This document shows, in pieces, positions 53,154-62,906 of a stretch of 64,000 nt of DNA. Under the pieces are notes generated by a model. That model was not told the origin of the DNA. It did no database searches and was given only the letters and a program-made list of their open reading frames with translations. Origin of the DNA: CAXBNB01 sp040151475 (GTDB taxonomy: Bacteria; Bacteroidota; Bacteroidia; Cytophagales; Cyclobacteriaceae); the NCBI RefSeq assembly GCF_040151475.1, contig NZ_JBDKWG010000146.1, positions 186,001 to 250,000 of the forward strand. Reading direction: 5' to 3'. Position 1 is the first letter of the stretch. Each line of letters begins with the position of its first letter. The translations under genes were made by a program, and so were the position numbers.

Positions 53154-53822
53154 TCAACTTCTCCATAAATACGGAAACAATAAGTAAGCCAAAGTTCCTA
53201 CAATTAAATTAATTGCACACAATGTTATGATCTCGTCCATACTTTCACTTCTGGCGATCCCATCTATTGCATTTTTGGATATTTTAATTACCATCAAAAT
53301 TACAGGAATGACTACCGGAAAAGACAAAATTGCCATTAATATTCCATTGTTACCAGCTTTAGATGCTATCCCTGAAATCATTGTCAATGTGGTGGAAAGA
53401 CCTAAAGAACCTAAAAGCAGATTTATGAAAAACAGCCCATGATCCTGAATAGGATAACCCAAGACCATGCTGTATACACCTATAGCCAACAATGATAGCA
53501 GCCACATTAATAATAAATTGTAAATGATTTTTGACAAAATAATGCCTTGAGGGCTCGCAAGAGTATAATAATACAGCATTCGATTTTGATTCTCCTGAAC
53601 AAAACTTTTTGCTATTGCGCTTGTTGCAGAAAACAACATGATTATCCAAAATAGGGCGTTCCAGGTCAAGTGGCTTATTCCGGTATTCTTAATATTAAAA
53701 CTTAGATAACAAATAAAAATAGTAGAAAAGGTATAAAGTAAAATACCATTTAAGGCATACTTATGCCTCCACTCCAGCATGAGCTCTTTATAAAACAGTG
53801 ATTTTATCTCATTTAATAGCAT
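53154..53822 (-). CDS. ccmB: Heme exporter protein CcmB (ABC permease)
   Basis: 222 residues, six helices, with the family N-terminus IKSLFYKELMLEWRHKYALN and ENQNRMLYYYTLASPQGII. Membrane partner of the CcmA ATPase, which is not present in this cluster; only a divergent gene lies upstream. First gene of the minus-strand operon. Confidence 0.92.
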   Translation of the reverse strand: MLLNEIKSLFYKELMLEWRHKYALNGILLYTFSTIFICYLSFNIKNTGISHLTWNALFWIIMLFSATSAIAKSFVQENQNRMLYYYTLASPQGIILSKIIYNLLLMWLLSLLAIGVYSMVLGYPIQDHGLFFINLLLGSLGLSTTLTMISGIASKAGNNGILMAILSFPVVIPVILMVIKISKNAIDGIARSESMDEIITLCAINLIVGTLAYLLFPYLWRS

Positions 53823-53835
53823 ATCTCTCGAAGTA

Positions 53836-53843
53836 CAAATTTA
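53836..53843 (-). promoter_or_regulatory. -7 promoter element for the ccm operon (TAAATTTG on minus strand)
   Basis: Exact TAnnTTTG on the minus strand, 14 bp before the ccmB ATG, implying a very short leader. Confidence 0.45.
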
Positions 53844-53940
53844 GATCATTAAACACTTTATTTAACCATATAACAGCAAATTATACTTTGCATAAATGAC
53901 GAATAAGGCTTAGCATTGTGGCTTACAATCAAATCATAAG

Positions 53941-54963
53941 ATGTCCGAAGAAACCGGAAATATTCTCGTCACTGGAGCAGCAGGATTTATTGGATTTCAT
54001 CTGTCAAAAAGGCTATGCAATGACGGCTATACAGTAGTGGGCATAGACAATATCAACGACTACTATGATGTCAAGCTAAAAAAAGACAGGTTGGCAATAT
54101 TAGAGAATTTTGAAAATTTTACGTTTCATAAAATTGACCTCAATGATACCAACTCATTGGATGCCATTTTTAGTGACATTAAATTTGATACAGTAATTAA
54201 TCTTGCTGCTCAGGCAGGGGTAAGGTATTCTTTAGAAAACCCTAAAGCATATCTGGACGCAAATGTTAATGGATTCGTCAACCTGATAGAAAATTGCAGG
54301 CATCACAATGCCGGACATTTGATATTTGCTTCTTCCAGTTCAGTTTATGGAGCAAACACCAATATGCCCTTTTCAGCCCATAGTAATGTAGATCATCCGA
54401 TTTCTTTATATGCTGCTACCAAAAAGGCGAATGAGCTTATAGCTCATACTTATGCTGCTTTGTTTAAAATCCCAACAACCGGATTACGGTTTTTTACAGC
54501 TTATGGTCCGTATGGCAGACCCGATATGGCGTTATTTCTATTTACCAAAGCAATACTAGAGGGAAAACCAATTGACGTGTTTAACAATGGGAAAATGCTA
54601 AGAGATTTTACCTATGTTGAAGATATCGTAGAGGGCATTGTAAGGTTGATAAAATTTCCAGCCAAGCCAAATGAAAACTGGTCAGGTGAAAACCCGGATC
54701 CTGCTACAAGTTTCGCTCCTTATAAGATTTACAATATAGGCAATAACAACCCTGTGGAATTGGCATATTTCATTGAGACCATTGAGAAATGCCTTGGAAA
54801 AAAAGCCATTAAAAATTATCTGCCCATTCAAAAAGGAGATGTCCCAAGAACTTACGCCAATGTAGATGATTTGATGAATGATGTGGGCTATAAACCAAGT
54901 ACATCATTGGAATATGGAATAAGTCAATTTGTAGAATGGTATAAAAAATACTACAGTGTCTAA
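53941..54963 (+). CDS. UDP-glucuronate 4-epimerase-like NAD-dependent epimerase
   Basis: 340 residues. Rossmann motif TGAAGFIGFHL, then DNINDYYDVKLKKDRL, NLAAQAGVRYSLENP, and YAATKKANELIAH (YxxxK) with GLRFFTAYGPYGRPDMA. This close set of motifs is typical of UDP-glucuronate/galacturonate 4-epimerases. Begins a five-gene nucleotide-sugar cluster running to 58622. Confidence 0.88.
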   Translation: MSEETGNILVTGAAGFIGFHLSKRLCNDGYTVVGIDNINDYYDVKLKKDRLAILENFENFTFHKIDLNDTNSLDAIFSDIKFDTVINLAAQAGVRYSLENPKAYLDANVNGFVNLIENCRHHNAGHLIFASSSSVYGANTNMPFSAHSNVDHPISLYAATKKANELIAHTYAALFKIPTTGLRFFTAYGPYGRPDMALFLFTKAILEGKPIDVFNNGKMLRDFTYVEDIVEGIVRLIKFPAKPNENWSGENPDPATSFAPYKIYNIGNNNPVELAYFIETIEKCLGKKAIKNYLPIQKGDVPRTYANVDDLMNDVGYKPSTSLEYGISQFVEWYKKYYSV

Positions 54964-54980
54964 TAAGTAACTTACATTTC

Positions 54981-55844
54981 ATGAAAGGAATAATATTAGC
55001 CGGAGGGTCTGGTACCCGACTCCATCCCCTTACTTCTGTGATCAGCAAACAGATGCTTCCTGTCTTTGACAAACCAATGATTTATTATCCCCTTTCTGTT
55101 TTAATGCTTTCAGGCATAAGGGAAATATTGATCATATCAACACCACAAGATTTGCCACTTTTTGAAAAACTTCTTGGCGATGGAAAGAAATTTGGTTGTG
55201 TGTTTTCCTATGAAGTTCAGGAAAAACCAGAAGGATTAGCCCAGGCCTTTATTATAGGAGAAAAGTTTATCGGTACAGATAAAGTATGTCTGGTGCTTGG
55301 AGACAATATTTTTTATGCTTCAGGATTGTCCAAAAAACTTCAGCAATGCAATGATCCTGAAGGGGGAATTGTCTTTGCCTATCATGTCAATGATCCTGAA
55401 CGATATGGAGTAGTAGAATTTGATCCTGATAAAAATGCAATATCTATCGAAGAAAAGCCCGAATTCCCCAAATCTCATTATGCCGTTCCTGGATTGTATT
55501 ACTATGACAATGAAGTAGTAGAAATTGCTAAAAATCTGAAGCCAAGCAAAAGAGGTGAATTAGAGATCACCGATATCAATAAAAAGTATATGGAAATGGG
55601 CAGGTTAAAAGTATCGGTAATGGATAGGGGAACTGCCTGGCTGGATACGGGCACATTTCCATCATTGATGCAAGCTGGGTCTTTCGTGCAAGCAATCGAA
55701 GAAAGGCAAGGCCTAAAAATTGGATGTATTGAGGAGATTGGTTTTAAAATGGGTTATATTGATGAAAGACAATTGGTAGCTCTAGCCGAACCCCTAAAGA
55801 AAAGCGGTTATGGAATATATTTATTGAACCTTCTTAAATTATGA
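54981..55844 (+). CDS. rfbA: Glucose-1-phosphate thymidylyltransferase RfbA
   Basis: 287 residues. Nucleotide-binding start GIILAGGSGTRLHPLTSVIS then KQMLPVFDKPMIYYPL, LGDNIFYASGL and WLDTGTFPSLMQA. Makes dTDP-glucose. Overlaps rfbC by 4 bp. No rfbB dehydratase or rfbD reductase lies in the cluster. Confidence 0.96.
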   Translation: MKGIILAGGSGTRLHPLTSVISKQMLPVFDKPMIYYPLSVLMLSGIREILIISTPQDLPLFEKLLGDGKKFGCVFSYEVQEKPEGLAQAFIIGEKFIGTDKVCLVLGDNIFYASGLSKKLQQCNDPEGGIVFAYHVNDPERYGVVEFDPDKNAISIEEKPEFPKSHYAVPGLYYYDNEVVEIAKNLKPSKRGELEITDINKKYMEMGRLKVSVMDRGTAWLDTGTFPSLMQAGSFVQAIEERQGLKIGCIEEIGFKMGYIDERQLVALAEPLKKSGYGIYLLNLLKL

Positions 55845-56395
55845 TAGTAAAACCACTTGAGCTCGTTGGAGCTTTTTATATTGAACCTAAAATATTTCAT
55901 GACAACAGAGGCTTCTTTTTTGAATGGTTTAACAAAGAAAATTTCAAACAGTTAACAGGTTTTGAGTTCAATGTAGTTCAGTTTAACTATTCTCGTTCCA
56001 CAAAAGGAGTACTTCGTGGGTTGCATTACCAACTCAATCCAATGGCTCAGTCCAAGCTAATAGGTGTTACCAAGGGTAGTGTTCAGGATGTAATTGTTGA
56101 TGTTAGAAAAAACTCTTTAACTTATGGCCAACATTATTCGGTAATTTTATCTGAAGAAAAAAGAAACCAGCTTTTTATCCCAAAAGGATTTGCCCATGGC
56201 TTTTTAGTATTGTCTGAAGTTGCAGAGATATTTTATGCCATAGACAATGGATATTCACCCGGACATGATAATGGAATTAGTTATTGCGATCCCAATCTTG
56301 GTATAGTATGGGAAATAGATAAAAATGAAATCGTAGTATCTGATAAAGATCAAAAATTATTAAACTTGGAATTAACCCCAAACAATTTTGAATAA
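55841..56395 (+). CDS. rfbC: dTDP-4-dehydrorhamnose 3,5-epimerase RfbC
   Basis: 184 residues. Cupin fold: HDNRGFFFEWFNKENF, RSTKGVLRGLHYQLNP with the catalytic His, and PKGFAHGFLVLSEVAEIFYA. Acts on dTDP-4-keto-6-deoxyglucose, which needs RfbB from elsewhere. Confidence 0.95.
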   Translation: MIVKPLELVGAFYIEPKIFHDNRGFFFEWFNKENFKQLTGFEFNVVQFNYSRSTKGVLRGLHYQLNPMAQSKLIGVTKGSVQDVIVDVRKNSLTYGQHYSVILSEEKRNQLFIPKGFAHGFLVLSEVAEIFYAIDNGYSPGHDNGISYCDPNLGIVWEIDKNEIVVSDKDQKLLNLELTPNNFE

Positions 56396-56396
56396 A

Positions 56397-57341
56397 ATGA
56401 GCAAAAAAAGAGTATTGATTACAGGAGGAGCAGGTTTTTTAGGGTCACATTTATGTGATCGCTTCCTTAAAGAAGGGTATCGGGTTATCGCCATGGACAA
56501 TCTTTTGACTGGTTCACTAAATAACATCGAGCACCTTTTTAAAGAAAAGGATTTTGAATTTTACCACAATGATGTTTCAAAATTTGTTCACGTACCTGGC
56601 GAACTGGATTATATTCTTCATTTTGCCTCTCCTGCGAGTCCAATAGAATATCTTAAAATGCCAATTCAAACATTAAAGGTTGGATCATTAGGCACACACA
56701 ATCTGCTTGGATTAGCTAAAGCAAAAAATGCCAGGATACTCATAGCATCGACCTCCGAAGTGTATGGAGATCCACTTGTCCACCCACAAACCGAGGATTA
56801 TTGGGGCAATGTAAATCCTATAGGACCAAGAGGGGTTTATGACGAAGCAAAAAGATTTCAAGAAGCTATTACCATGGCTTATCATACTTTCCATGGGCTG
56901 GAAACCAGAATAGTTCGAATATTCAATACATACGGCCCAAGAATGAGACTGGACGATGGCAGGGTTTTACCTGCGTTTATAGGACAAGCATTGAGAGGTG
57001 AAAATTTAACTGCATTTGGTGACGGTTCACAAACCAGATCATTTTGTTATGTAGATGATTTGGTAGAAGGAATATACAGGTTGCTTTTGAGTGATTACGC
57101 ATACCCCGTAAATATTGGGAACCCTGATGAAATTACCATTAAGGAATTTGGAGAAGAAATAATAAGATTGACGGATACAAAATCCAAAATCATATATAAA
57201 CCTTTACCGGAAGACGATCCCAAACAAAGAAAACCGGATATCACCAAAGCTCAGGAAATTCTTGGGTGGAATCCTACTTTTTCAAGAAGTGAGGGATTAA
57301 AACCTACTTTGGAGTATTTCAAAAAGGTTGTTCAAGGTTAA
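56397..57341 (+). CDS. UDP-glucuronate decarboxylase (UXS)-like epimerase
   Basis: 314 residues from the ATG at 56397; the upstream TTG lies in rfbC. TGGAGFLGSHLCDRFLKEG, HFASPASPIEYLKMPIQTLK, TSEVYGDPLVHPQ and YDEAKRFQEA fit the UXS group that converts UDP-glucuronate to UDP-xylose. The next gene makes a UDP-uronate and the first gene of the cluster epimerises one, so the set is coherent. Confidence 0.87.
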   Translation: MSKKRVLITGGAGFLGSHLCDRFLKEGYRVIAMDNLLTGSLNNIEHLFKEKDFEFYHNDVSKFVHVPGELDYILHFASPASPIEYLKMPIQTLKVGSLGTHNLLGLAKAKNARILIASTSEVYGDPLVHPQTEDYWGNVNPIGPRGVYDEAKRFQEAITMAYHTFHGLETRIVRIFNTYGPRMRLDDGRVLPAFIGQALRGENLTAFGDGSQTRSFCYVDDLVEGIYRLLLSDYAYPVNIGNPDEITIKEFGEEIIRLTDTKSKIIYKPLPEDDPKQRKPDITKAQEILGWNPTFSRSEGLKPTLEYFKKVVQG

Positions 57342-57368
57342 ACTTACCTACTAAAAACTGCGGATATT

Positions 57369-58622
57369 ATGAACCACAAAGTTGCAATCATAGGAATGGG
57401 ATATGTTGGACTGCCATTGGCCATTGAAGCAGCTAAAAAATATCCCGTACTGGGTTTTGATATCAAGCCTGAAAGACTCGAAGAATTGAACAAAGGTTTT
57501 GATAGGACAAAGGAAGTAAGTAATGATGAATTGGCTAAAGCATCAAACCTTAAATTTAGTCATGATCCAAATGATCTAAATACTTCTAATTTTTATATTG
57601 TAACTGTTCCAACCCCGATAGATGTTAACAACAAGCCAGATTTAAAACCACTTATTTCTGCCTCAAGGATCATTGGTTCTCAATTAACCAAAGGAGATAT
57701 AGTAGTTTTCGAATCTACGGTTTACCCGGGTTGTACCGAAGAGGACTGTGTTCCGGTTATGGAGGCCGAAAGCGGCCTTAAATATAATATTGACTTCTTT
57801 TGTGGATATTCGCCTGAAAGAATAAATCCAGGAGATAAAAACAGAAGAGTAACAGATATTAAAAAGGTGACCAGTGGTAGCAATGAGGAAATTGCCACGG
57901 TTGTTGATGATTTTTATAAGTCTATCATTAAAGCAGGGACCCATAAGGCATCATCTATTAAAGTAGCAGAAGCTTCCAAAGTAATCGAAAATGCTCAACG
58001 AGACATCAACATTGCTTTTGTTAATGAGTTGGCTCTGGTATTTGAAAAGATGAATTTGAACACACTGGAAGTACTCGAAGCTGCCGGAACCAAATGGAAT
58101 TTCTTACCTTTTCGGCCAGGCTTAGTAGGAGGGCATTGCATTGGTGTAGATCCCTATTACCTTACACACAAAGCCGACAGTCTCGGATACCACGCAGAGG
58201 TTATTCTTGCCGGTAGAAGGATAAATGACAATATGGGCAGGTTCATTGCCACACAAGTTGTAAAAATGATTGTCGGAAAAGGCATAAATGTGAGTCAATC
58301 GAAAATATTGGTCATGGGAATTACTTTCAAAGAAAATTGTCCGGATATTCGAAATTCAAAAGTATTTGATATCATTAAAGAACTAAAGAGCTTTAATATC
58401 CATGTAGATGCCCACGATCCTGAAGCAGATCGAGAAGAAGTAAAAACCGTCCACAATATTGATTTGGTTGAAAATATAGATCCTAATTACAATGCTATCA
58501 TTGTTGCTGTTTCACATAGTGAATATTCCAAAATTGATTGGACACAAGTTAAAACTGATCAGAATATCATCTATGATATAAAAGGGATATTACCAAAAGG
58601 GTTAGCGGATATTACATTATAA
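57369..58622 (+). CDS. Nucleotide-sugar 6-dehydrogenase (UDP-HexNAc/TviB type)
   Basis: 417 residues. NAD site IGMGYVGLPLAIEAAK, then TVPTPIDVNNKPDL, GYSPERINPGDKNR, and the catalytic Cys in GGHCIGVDPYYLTHKA. The GYSPERINPGD form and length fit the UDP-N-acetylgalactosamine/glucosamine dehydrogenase group (TviB/WbpO) rather than UDP-glucose dehydrogenase, but the exact sugar is uncertain. A terminator follows at once. Confidence 0.88.
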   Translation: MNHKVAIIGMGYVGLPLAIEAAKKYPVLGFDIKPERLEELNKGFDRTKEVSNDELAKASNLKFSHDPNDLNTSNFYIVTVPTPIDVNNKPDLKPLISASRIIGSQLTKGDIVVFESTVYPGCTEEDCVPVMEAESGLKYNIDFFCGYSPERINPGDKNRRVTDIKKVTSGSNEEIATVVDDFYKSIIKAGTHKASSIKVAEASKVIENAQRDINIAFVNELALVFEKMNLNTLEVLEAAGTKWNFLPFRPGLVGGHCIGVDPYYLTHKADSLGYHAEVILAGRRINDNMGRFIATQVVKMIVGKGINVSQSKILVMGITFKENCPDIRNSKVFDIIKELKSFNIHVDAHDPEADREEVKTVHNIDLVENIDPNYNAIIVAVSHSEYSKIDWTQVKTDQNIIYDIKGILPKGLADITL

Positions 58623-58626
58623 TATC

Positions 58627-58666
58627 AAAACAAAAAAGGAATCCCATGAGATTCCTTTTTTGTTTT
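58627..58666 (+). terminator. Bidirectional intrinsic terminator with 17-bp perfect stem
   Basis: AAAACAAAAAAGGAATC, loop CCATGA, GATTCCTTTTTTGTTTT. It closes the nucleotide-sugar cluster and the convergent gene at 58680. Confidence 0.9.
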
Positions 58667-58679
58667 GTTTAAAAGCTAC

Positions 58680-60191
58680 TTAAGCCAATGAAACAACTTC
58701 TTTATTTTTCTCAATATTATTGAGCATTAAGTCCCAAAGATGTTCGTACGGAATGATTTCCGGATCTGTAAATGGTTCATGTTGATTCTTTTCGACAAGT
58801 TTGTCAACATATTTTTGCCCATTAATTCTTGCTTCTGTTGGATTATATCCAGAACTTATTAAAGTTTTGATAAGCTTGAAAAATTGTTTTTCTCTAGGAT
58901 TTTTTCCAGGCTCATTAAGATGTCTATAGTAATATTTCTCAATCGCCTCTATTTTATTCAGTGCCAAGTCAAAATTACCCTTATTCATCATATGCATAAA
59001 TTCCAAAATGATTAAAGACAAATTGTACCCTTTCTTATCTTTATTATAATGTTCCATTGAATTATAAAAATCTGAGAAAGTAACCCTTTTGATAATTTGC
59101 AGTTCAGGTGCAGCAAAATTCAGATATGCCTTCATTAATTTCCATCGTTCAGAAGCCTTTTTGCTGACCTTCTTCAAACTGGAATTTTTTATAACCTTAT
59201 CATAAATTTCTGAAGCTTTTTTATAGTCTCTGGTGTGCATTGCCAACAGAAAATAATTTTCCATGTGTGCAAACCAGTTCCTGGTTGTTGGCTCAATGGT
59301 TTTCATACCTTCCTCTGCGGAAACAAACCCTTTGTCGAACTCTTTTAAGCACAAGTATGCAAATGTTCTGATATAGATATTAAACCTCACATCAAATCGC
59401 ATAGGATTTACCTTCATTTTAGCCACATCCTTTTCTGCCTGCTGAGTATGTTTCACTATTCCATTGTAATCTCCAACAAGTTCTAAGTACCAACCTCTTA
59501 AAAAGTAATAGTGTTCAAATATGTTAAACGAACCTGTCTCTTTCCAGAGTCTCTCCAATATGGCCACAGTATCTAAGGTAGTTTGGATATTTGACTTTCT
59601 TGAATGAATCGACTTACTAAGAAGCATTCTATTCTTAAAATAAATATCATTGGCATACTCTTCAACATTGTAGAGTTTTCGGAGTTTGTCCAACCTATCA
59701 ATAGTATTCTCAAAATCAGTGGGCTTACAATCTTTGGAATAAATTTGTCTTAATATTTCGAAACCATCGATAAGTATATCAGTAAACTCAGCCTCTTCAG
59801 CAATGGCAAATGCCTTATTTATTTGCTTTTCAGCCATAGCATACTCATTACTAACAAAAAGAATATTAGCTTTATATATGTATTCCTGGCATTCTAGTCT
59901 ATGTTGAGTAGAGATATTAAATCGGCTATCGTTAAATTCTACGTGAAAAAGGTAATCATATAACTTGTGGCGTAACCTCGATTTAAGCATTCTAAATCGC
60001 TGATCATAAATGTCGCTATCGTACATTACCTGAGCAGCTATTTCATCATTTGGATAAAGACCTTGTAATACGCCGTTATATAGTTGCTGTTCTTTGCTAG
60101 GGTTTTCAGTTTCACCTGTTAAATCCAGAACTCCGTAATTATTTTTTAAACGTGTTGTTACTATGTCAACTAATTTATTAATTTCTTTCAT
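58680..60191 (-). CDS. Hypothetical helical-repeat (TPR-like) protein
   Basis: 503 residues from the ATG at 60191; a longer frame opens at 60227 but its 12 residues do not look like protein start. Soluble, almost entirely helical, with TPR-like pairs such as FVSNEYAMAEKQINKAFAIA, LRGWYLELVGDYNGIVKHT and LLAMHTRDYKKASEIYDKVI. No signal peptide and no HTH are seen. Proteins of this size and layout are widespread in Cytophagales but uncharacterised. It is divergent from the small peptide gene at 60367. Confidence 0.7.
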   Translation of the reverse strand: MKEINKLVDIVTTRLKNNYGVLDLTGETENPSKEQQLYNGVLQGLYPNDEIAAQVMYDSDIYDQRFRMLKSRLRHKLYDYLFHVEFNDSRFNISTQHRLECQEYIYKANILFVSNEYAMAEKQINKAFAIAEEAEFTDILIDGFEILRQIYSKDCKPTDFENTIDRLDKLRKLYNVEEYANDIYFKNRMLLSKSIHSRKSNIQTTLDTVAILERLWKETGSFNIFEHYYFLRGWYLELVGDYNGIVKHTQQAEKDVAKMKVNPMRFDVRFNIYIRTFAYLCLKEFDKGFVSAEEGMKTIEPTTRNWFAHMENYFLLAMHTRDYKKASEIYDKVIKNSSLKKVSKKASERWKLMKAYLNFAAPELQIIKRVTFSDFYNSMEHYNKDKKGYNLSLIILEFMHMMNKGNFDLALNKIEAIEKYYYRHLNEPGKNPREKQFFKLIKTLISSGYNPTEARINGQKYVDKLVEKNQHEPFTDPEIIPYEHLWDLMLNNIEKNKEVVSLA

Positions 60192-60366
60192 GCTGGTGTA
60201 GTTTAATTTATTAAATATGACTAACAAAAAACAAAAATAGGCATATTTCCAATTTTTTCATAATATTTTTTACTGTTACTGGAGGTATCAATGTGTCCCA
60301 AGAAATAATAATGATAAGCCCGAACATTGTATTGTAATTATTTTAAACATATAAAAAACAACAGTT

Positions 60367-60603
60367 ATGGCACATTTCATCACATTATTCTTCCTAAGTA
60401 TTGGTTTAAATTTTGGTAGCGTTTCCGATTCACAAAATGCTCAGTTGTCTTCTTTTAACAGAACTAACATGTACAATGTTTCAGAAATTGAGATAAAAAA
60501 ACGTTCAAAATACAATAGCAAACTATTTACAGACAAGAAAAACACATTAATCTTTAAAGATGGTGATGACACTCTTCCAATAGGACACGATGGTTGGGAT
60601 TGA
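60367..60603 (+). CDS. Small secreted peptide of unknown function
   Basis: 78 residues. Hydrophobic start (MAHFITLFFLSIGLNFGSV) that may be a signal peptide, then a basic middle (EIEIKKRSKYNSKLF) and a tail rich in Asp/Gly (LIFKDGDDTLPIGHDGWD). No cysteine, no known leader-peptide motif. It lies just before a peptide-binding lipoprotein gene (52 bp). Confidence 0.45.
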   Translation: MAHFITLFFLSIGLNFGSVSDSQNAQLSSFNRTNMYNVSEIEIKKRSKYNSKLFTDKKNTLIFKDGDDTLPIGHDGWD

Positions 60604-60654
60604 TCCTAATTAAAGTAAAAGGACATATTACAATATGAATGATTAATATTGTAT

Positions 60655-62379
60655 ATGCCACAGTGTTCAAATATCATTAAGCATTTGATACTATCATTTT
60701 GTCTTGTTTCATGTATTCATATTGAAAAGACCAAGCAGAATGAAGTAAAAGTAAGGTCGGATCATTTTCCACAATCGCTGAACTATTTAATAAATGGTTC
60801 ATATCATGCTCATGATATTCAAAGAAAAACATTTAATGAATTATTGTTTCTTGATGGTAGGGCAAAGTTCAAACCGTTACTTGCAATTGGTTTGCCGGAA
60901 GTAATAGAATTAGATACAGGCTATCTATTTAAATTTACGCTTCGAGACGAAGCTAAGTGGGACAATGGTGCCCCTATTACTTCTCAAGATATTGGGTTTT
61001 CTTTAAAAGCTTACAAACTTCCTTTAAAGGAAAATGTAGGAATATCATCTTACTATAGTCGAATTAAAGATGTTATATGTAATGAAGATAATATTAAAGT
61101 TTTTCAACTTTTGACTAAAGGTAATAAACATGATCTGTTAAGGTTGACAGGCGATTTTGGGATTCTTGAAAAGGCTAAATTTGATCCGGAAGGTTTATTA
61201 GATCATATACGTCTGTCAGACTTTGATTTAATACCTGAAGAAATAGCCAATGATGAAAAAGTAATTTCTTTTTTTAAAACATTTACCAAGGATAACTACA
61301 AGCATAATGATGCATTTTTTAGTTCATCAGGATCATACAAGATTTCACATTTGGAACAGGGTAAAAGTATTACCCTGACAAAAAACAAGAATTGGTGGGG
61401 AAATAGTATGGTCAATGTTGACTATATTAATGCCAATCCTGATAGAATAACTTACTATAGTATCCCAGAGACTATAACGGCAATATATGCCCTGAAAAAT
61501 GGAGATATTGATGTAATGGATGACATTCCTTCGAATGAGTTTATCCAATTAGAAAAAGATGAGGGCTTTAAAAAACGTTATAATTTATTTAGCCCATTAA
61601 AATACACATTTACATACATTGGTTTTAATTCAGAAGCCCGATATTTAAATGATAAGAAAATAAGGCACGCTTTGGTTCATCTAATAGATAAAACCAAAAT
61701 CGTAGAATCAGTTGAAAGCGGTTATGGACAACCAACTATAGGGCCAATAAACCCTGCAAAAAAATTCTACTACAACGATAAGATTGTACCTTACAAATAT
61801 GATTCTTCAAAGTGCTTTGAATTACTTACACAATCCGGCTTGAAAAAGGTCAACAACCATTGGTATCAGGAAGGAGAAGAAAAGCCTGTAGAATTTACTT
61901 TAATTCATAAACAAAACTCTGTTTATGAAAACATCGCTCAGATTTTTGTATCAGAAGCTCAAAAAGCAGGAATTAAAATCTCCGCCATTTCTTACGATGA
62001 CCGTACTGTTAGAAAAATGGTAAAAGATCGAAATTTTGATATCACAATAGGGGCATTTAATGGGAGTCCTTTTTCTTACAACTTCTCAGGATTATTTAGC
62101 ACAGATGCAGCCAGATCCGGAGGAATGAATTTCACAGGTTTTGGAAATGCAAAAAGCGATTCTTTAATTCAAGCTATAAACTATGCTGAAGACTCTGTAC
62201 AAAGAAGAAATAGCTTATTTGAATTTCAAAAAATACTACATGACGAGTCCACCATGGTGTTTTTATACTTTGCCAAAAACAAAATTGCCATTAGCAAAAA
62301 ATTCACGAATCTGAATATTTCAAGCCTGAAACCAGGCTATGATGTCACTTCTTTCAAACTAGCCAGGGAAATTGACTAA
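60655..62379 (+). CDS. Peptide/oligopeptide ABC-type substrate-binding lipoprotein (SBP family 5)
   Basis: 574 residues from the ATG at 60655, with lipobox LVSC (IIKHLILSFCLVSC). SBP_bac_5 domain features: FKFTLRDEAKWDNGAPITSQ, then ALVHLIDKTKIVESVESGYG, GPINPAKKFYYND and DITIGAFNG. Binds peptides or related ligands. No permease or ATPase genes follow, so the transporter is incomplete here and may be encoded elsewhere, or the protein may have a sensory role. Confidence 0.85.
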   Translation: MPQCSNIIKHLILSFCLVSCIHIEKTKQNEVKVRSDHFPQSLNYLINGSYHAHDIQRKTFNELLFLDGRAKFKPLLAIGLPEVIELDTGYLFKFTLRDEAKWDNGAPITSQDIGFSLKAYKLPLKENVGISSYYSRIKDVICNEDNIKVFQLLTKGNKHDLLRLTGDFGILEKAKFDPEGLLDHIRLSDFDLIPEEIANDEKVISFFKTFTKDNYKHNDAFFSSSGSYKISHLEQGKSITLTKNKNWWGNSMVNVDYINANPDRITYYSIPETITAIYALKNGDIDVMDDIPSNEFIQLEKDEGFKKRYNLFSPLKYTFTYIGFNSEARYLNDKKIRHALVHLIDKTKIVESVESGYGQPTIGPINPAKKFYYNDKIVPYKYDSSKCFELLTQSGLKKVNNHWYQEGEEKPVEFTLIHKQNSVYENIAQIFVSEAQKAGIKISAISYDDRTVRKMVKDRNFDITIGAFNGSPFSYNFSGLFSTDAARSGGMNFTGFGNAKSDSLIQAINYAEDSVQRRNSLFEFQKILHDESTMVFLYFAKNKIAISKKFTNLNISSLKPGYDVTSFKLAREID

Positions 62380-62461
62380 TACCTTTTAAAATTGTTCCCT
62401 TTTTCACCATGTTTTAGCTGATTAATTCCTAATTTGTGTACTACTATAGGAAAATCATAAA

Positions 62462-62815
62462 ATGAAAAAGTTCAAACGCATTTTTTATCTCACATATATA
62501 ATATTCTTTCTCTTTGGAGGATTTATTGCCATTAACTACGAAAATCTTGTCTTAAAATGGGATTGGGATTTCGTCGATACCTGGGCCGGACTCCTCCGTT
62601 TTGTGCTGAAATTAGGTGGTTTCGGTTTGATCCTCTTTCTGATAGAACTTATTATAGAAAACATTCACATTTTAAGCTTAAACAGAAAAATCAAAGTTCT
62701 GGAAAGTGATGTAGTAAATCTAAAAAGTAAACTTTATGATCAAAGAGAAGTGTTGCCGAAAGATTCAGAAACATCACAGCCGACAGATAAGGAAGAGAAT
62801 ACGAACGATGAATAA
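62462..62815 (+). CDS. Small membrane protein with coiled-coil tail
   Basis: 117 residues. Two membrane helices (IFYLTYIIFFLFGGFIAI and FVLKLGGFGLILFLIELII), then a heptad-like cytoplasmic tail (NRKIKVLESDVVNLKSKLYD) and an acidic disordered end. Family not recognised; resembles LapA-type architecture. Confidence 0.65.
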   Translation: MKKFKRIFYLTYIIFFLFGGFIAINYENLVLKWDWDFVDTWAGLLRFVLKLGGFGLILFLIELIIENIHILSLNRKIKVLESDVVNLKSKLYDQREVLPKDSETSQPTDKEENTNDE

Positions 62816-62906
62816 GATGACATTTCCCCAATTCAAAAGAGAAGTGCAGGTCAAAAAGTATCAACACTATATTTTAAAATTAACCTCTTAAAACAATTTA
62901 GGATAA

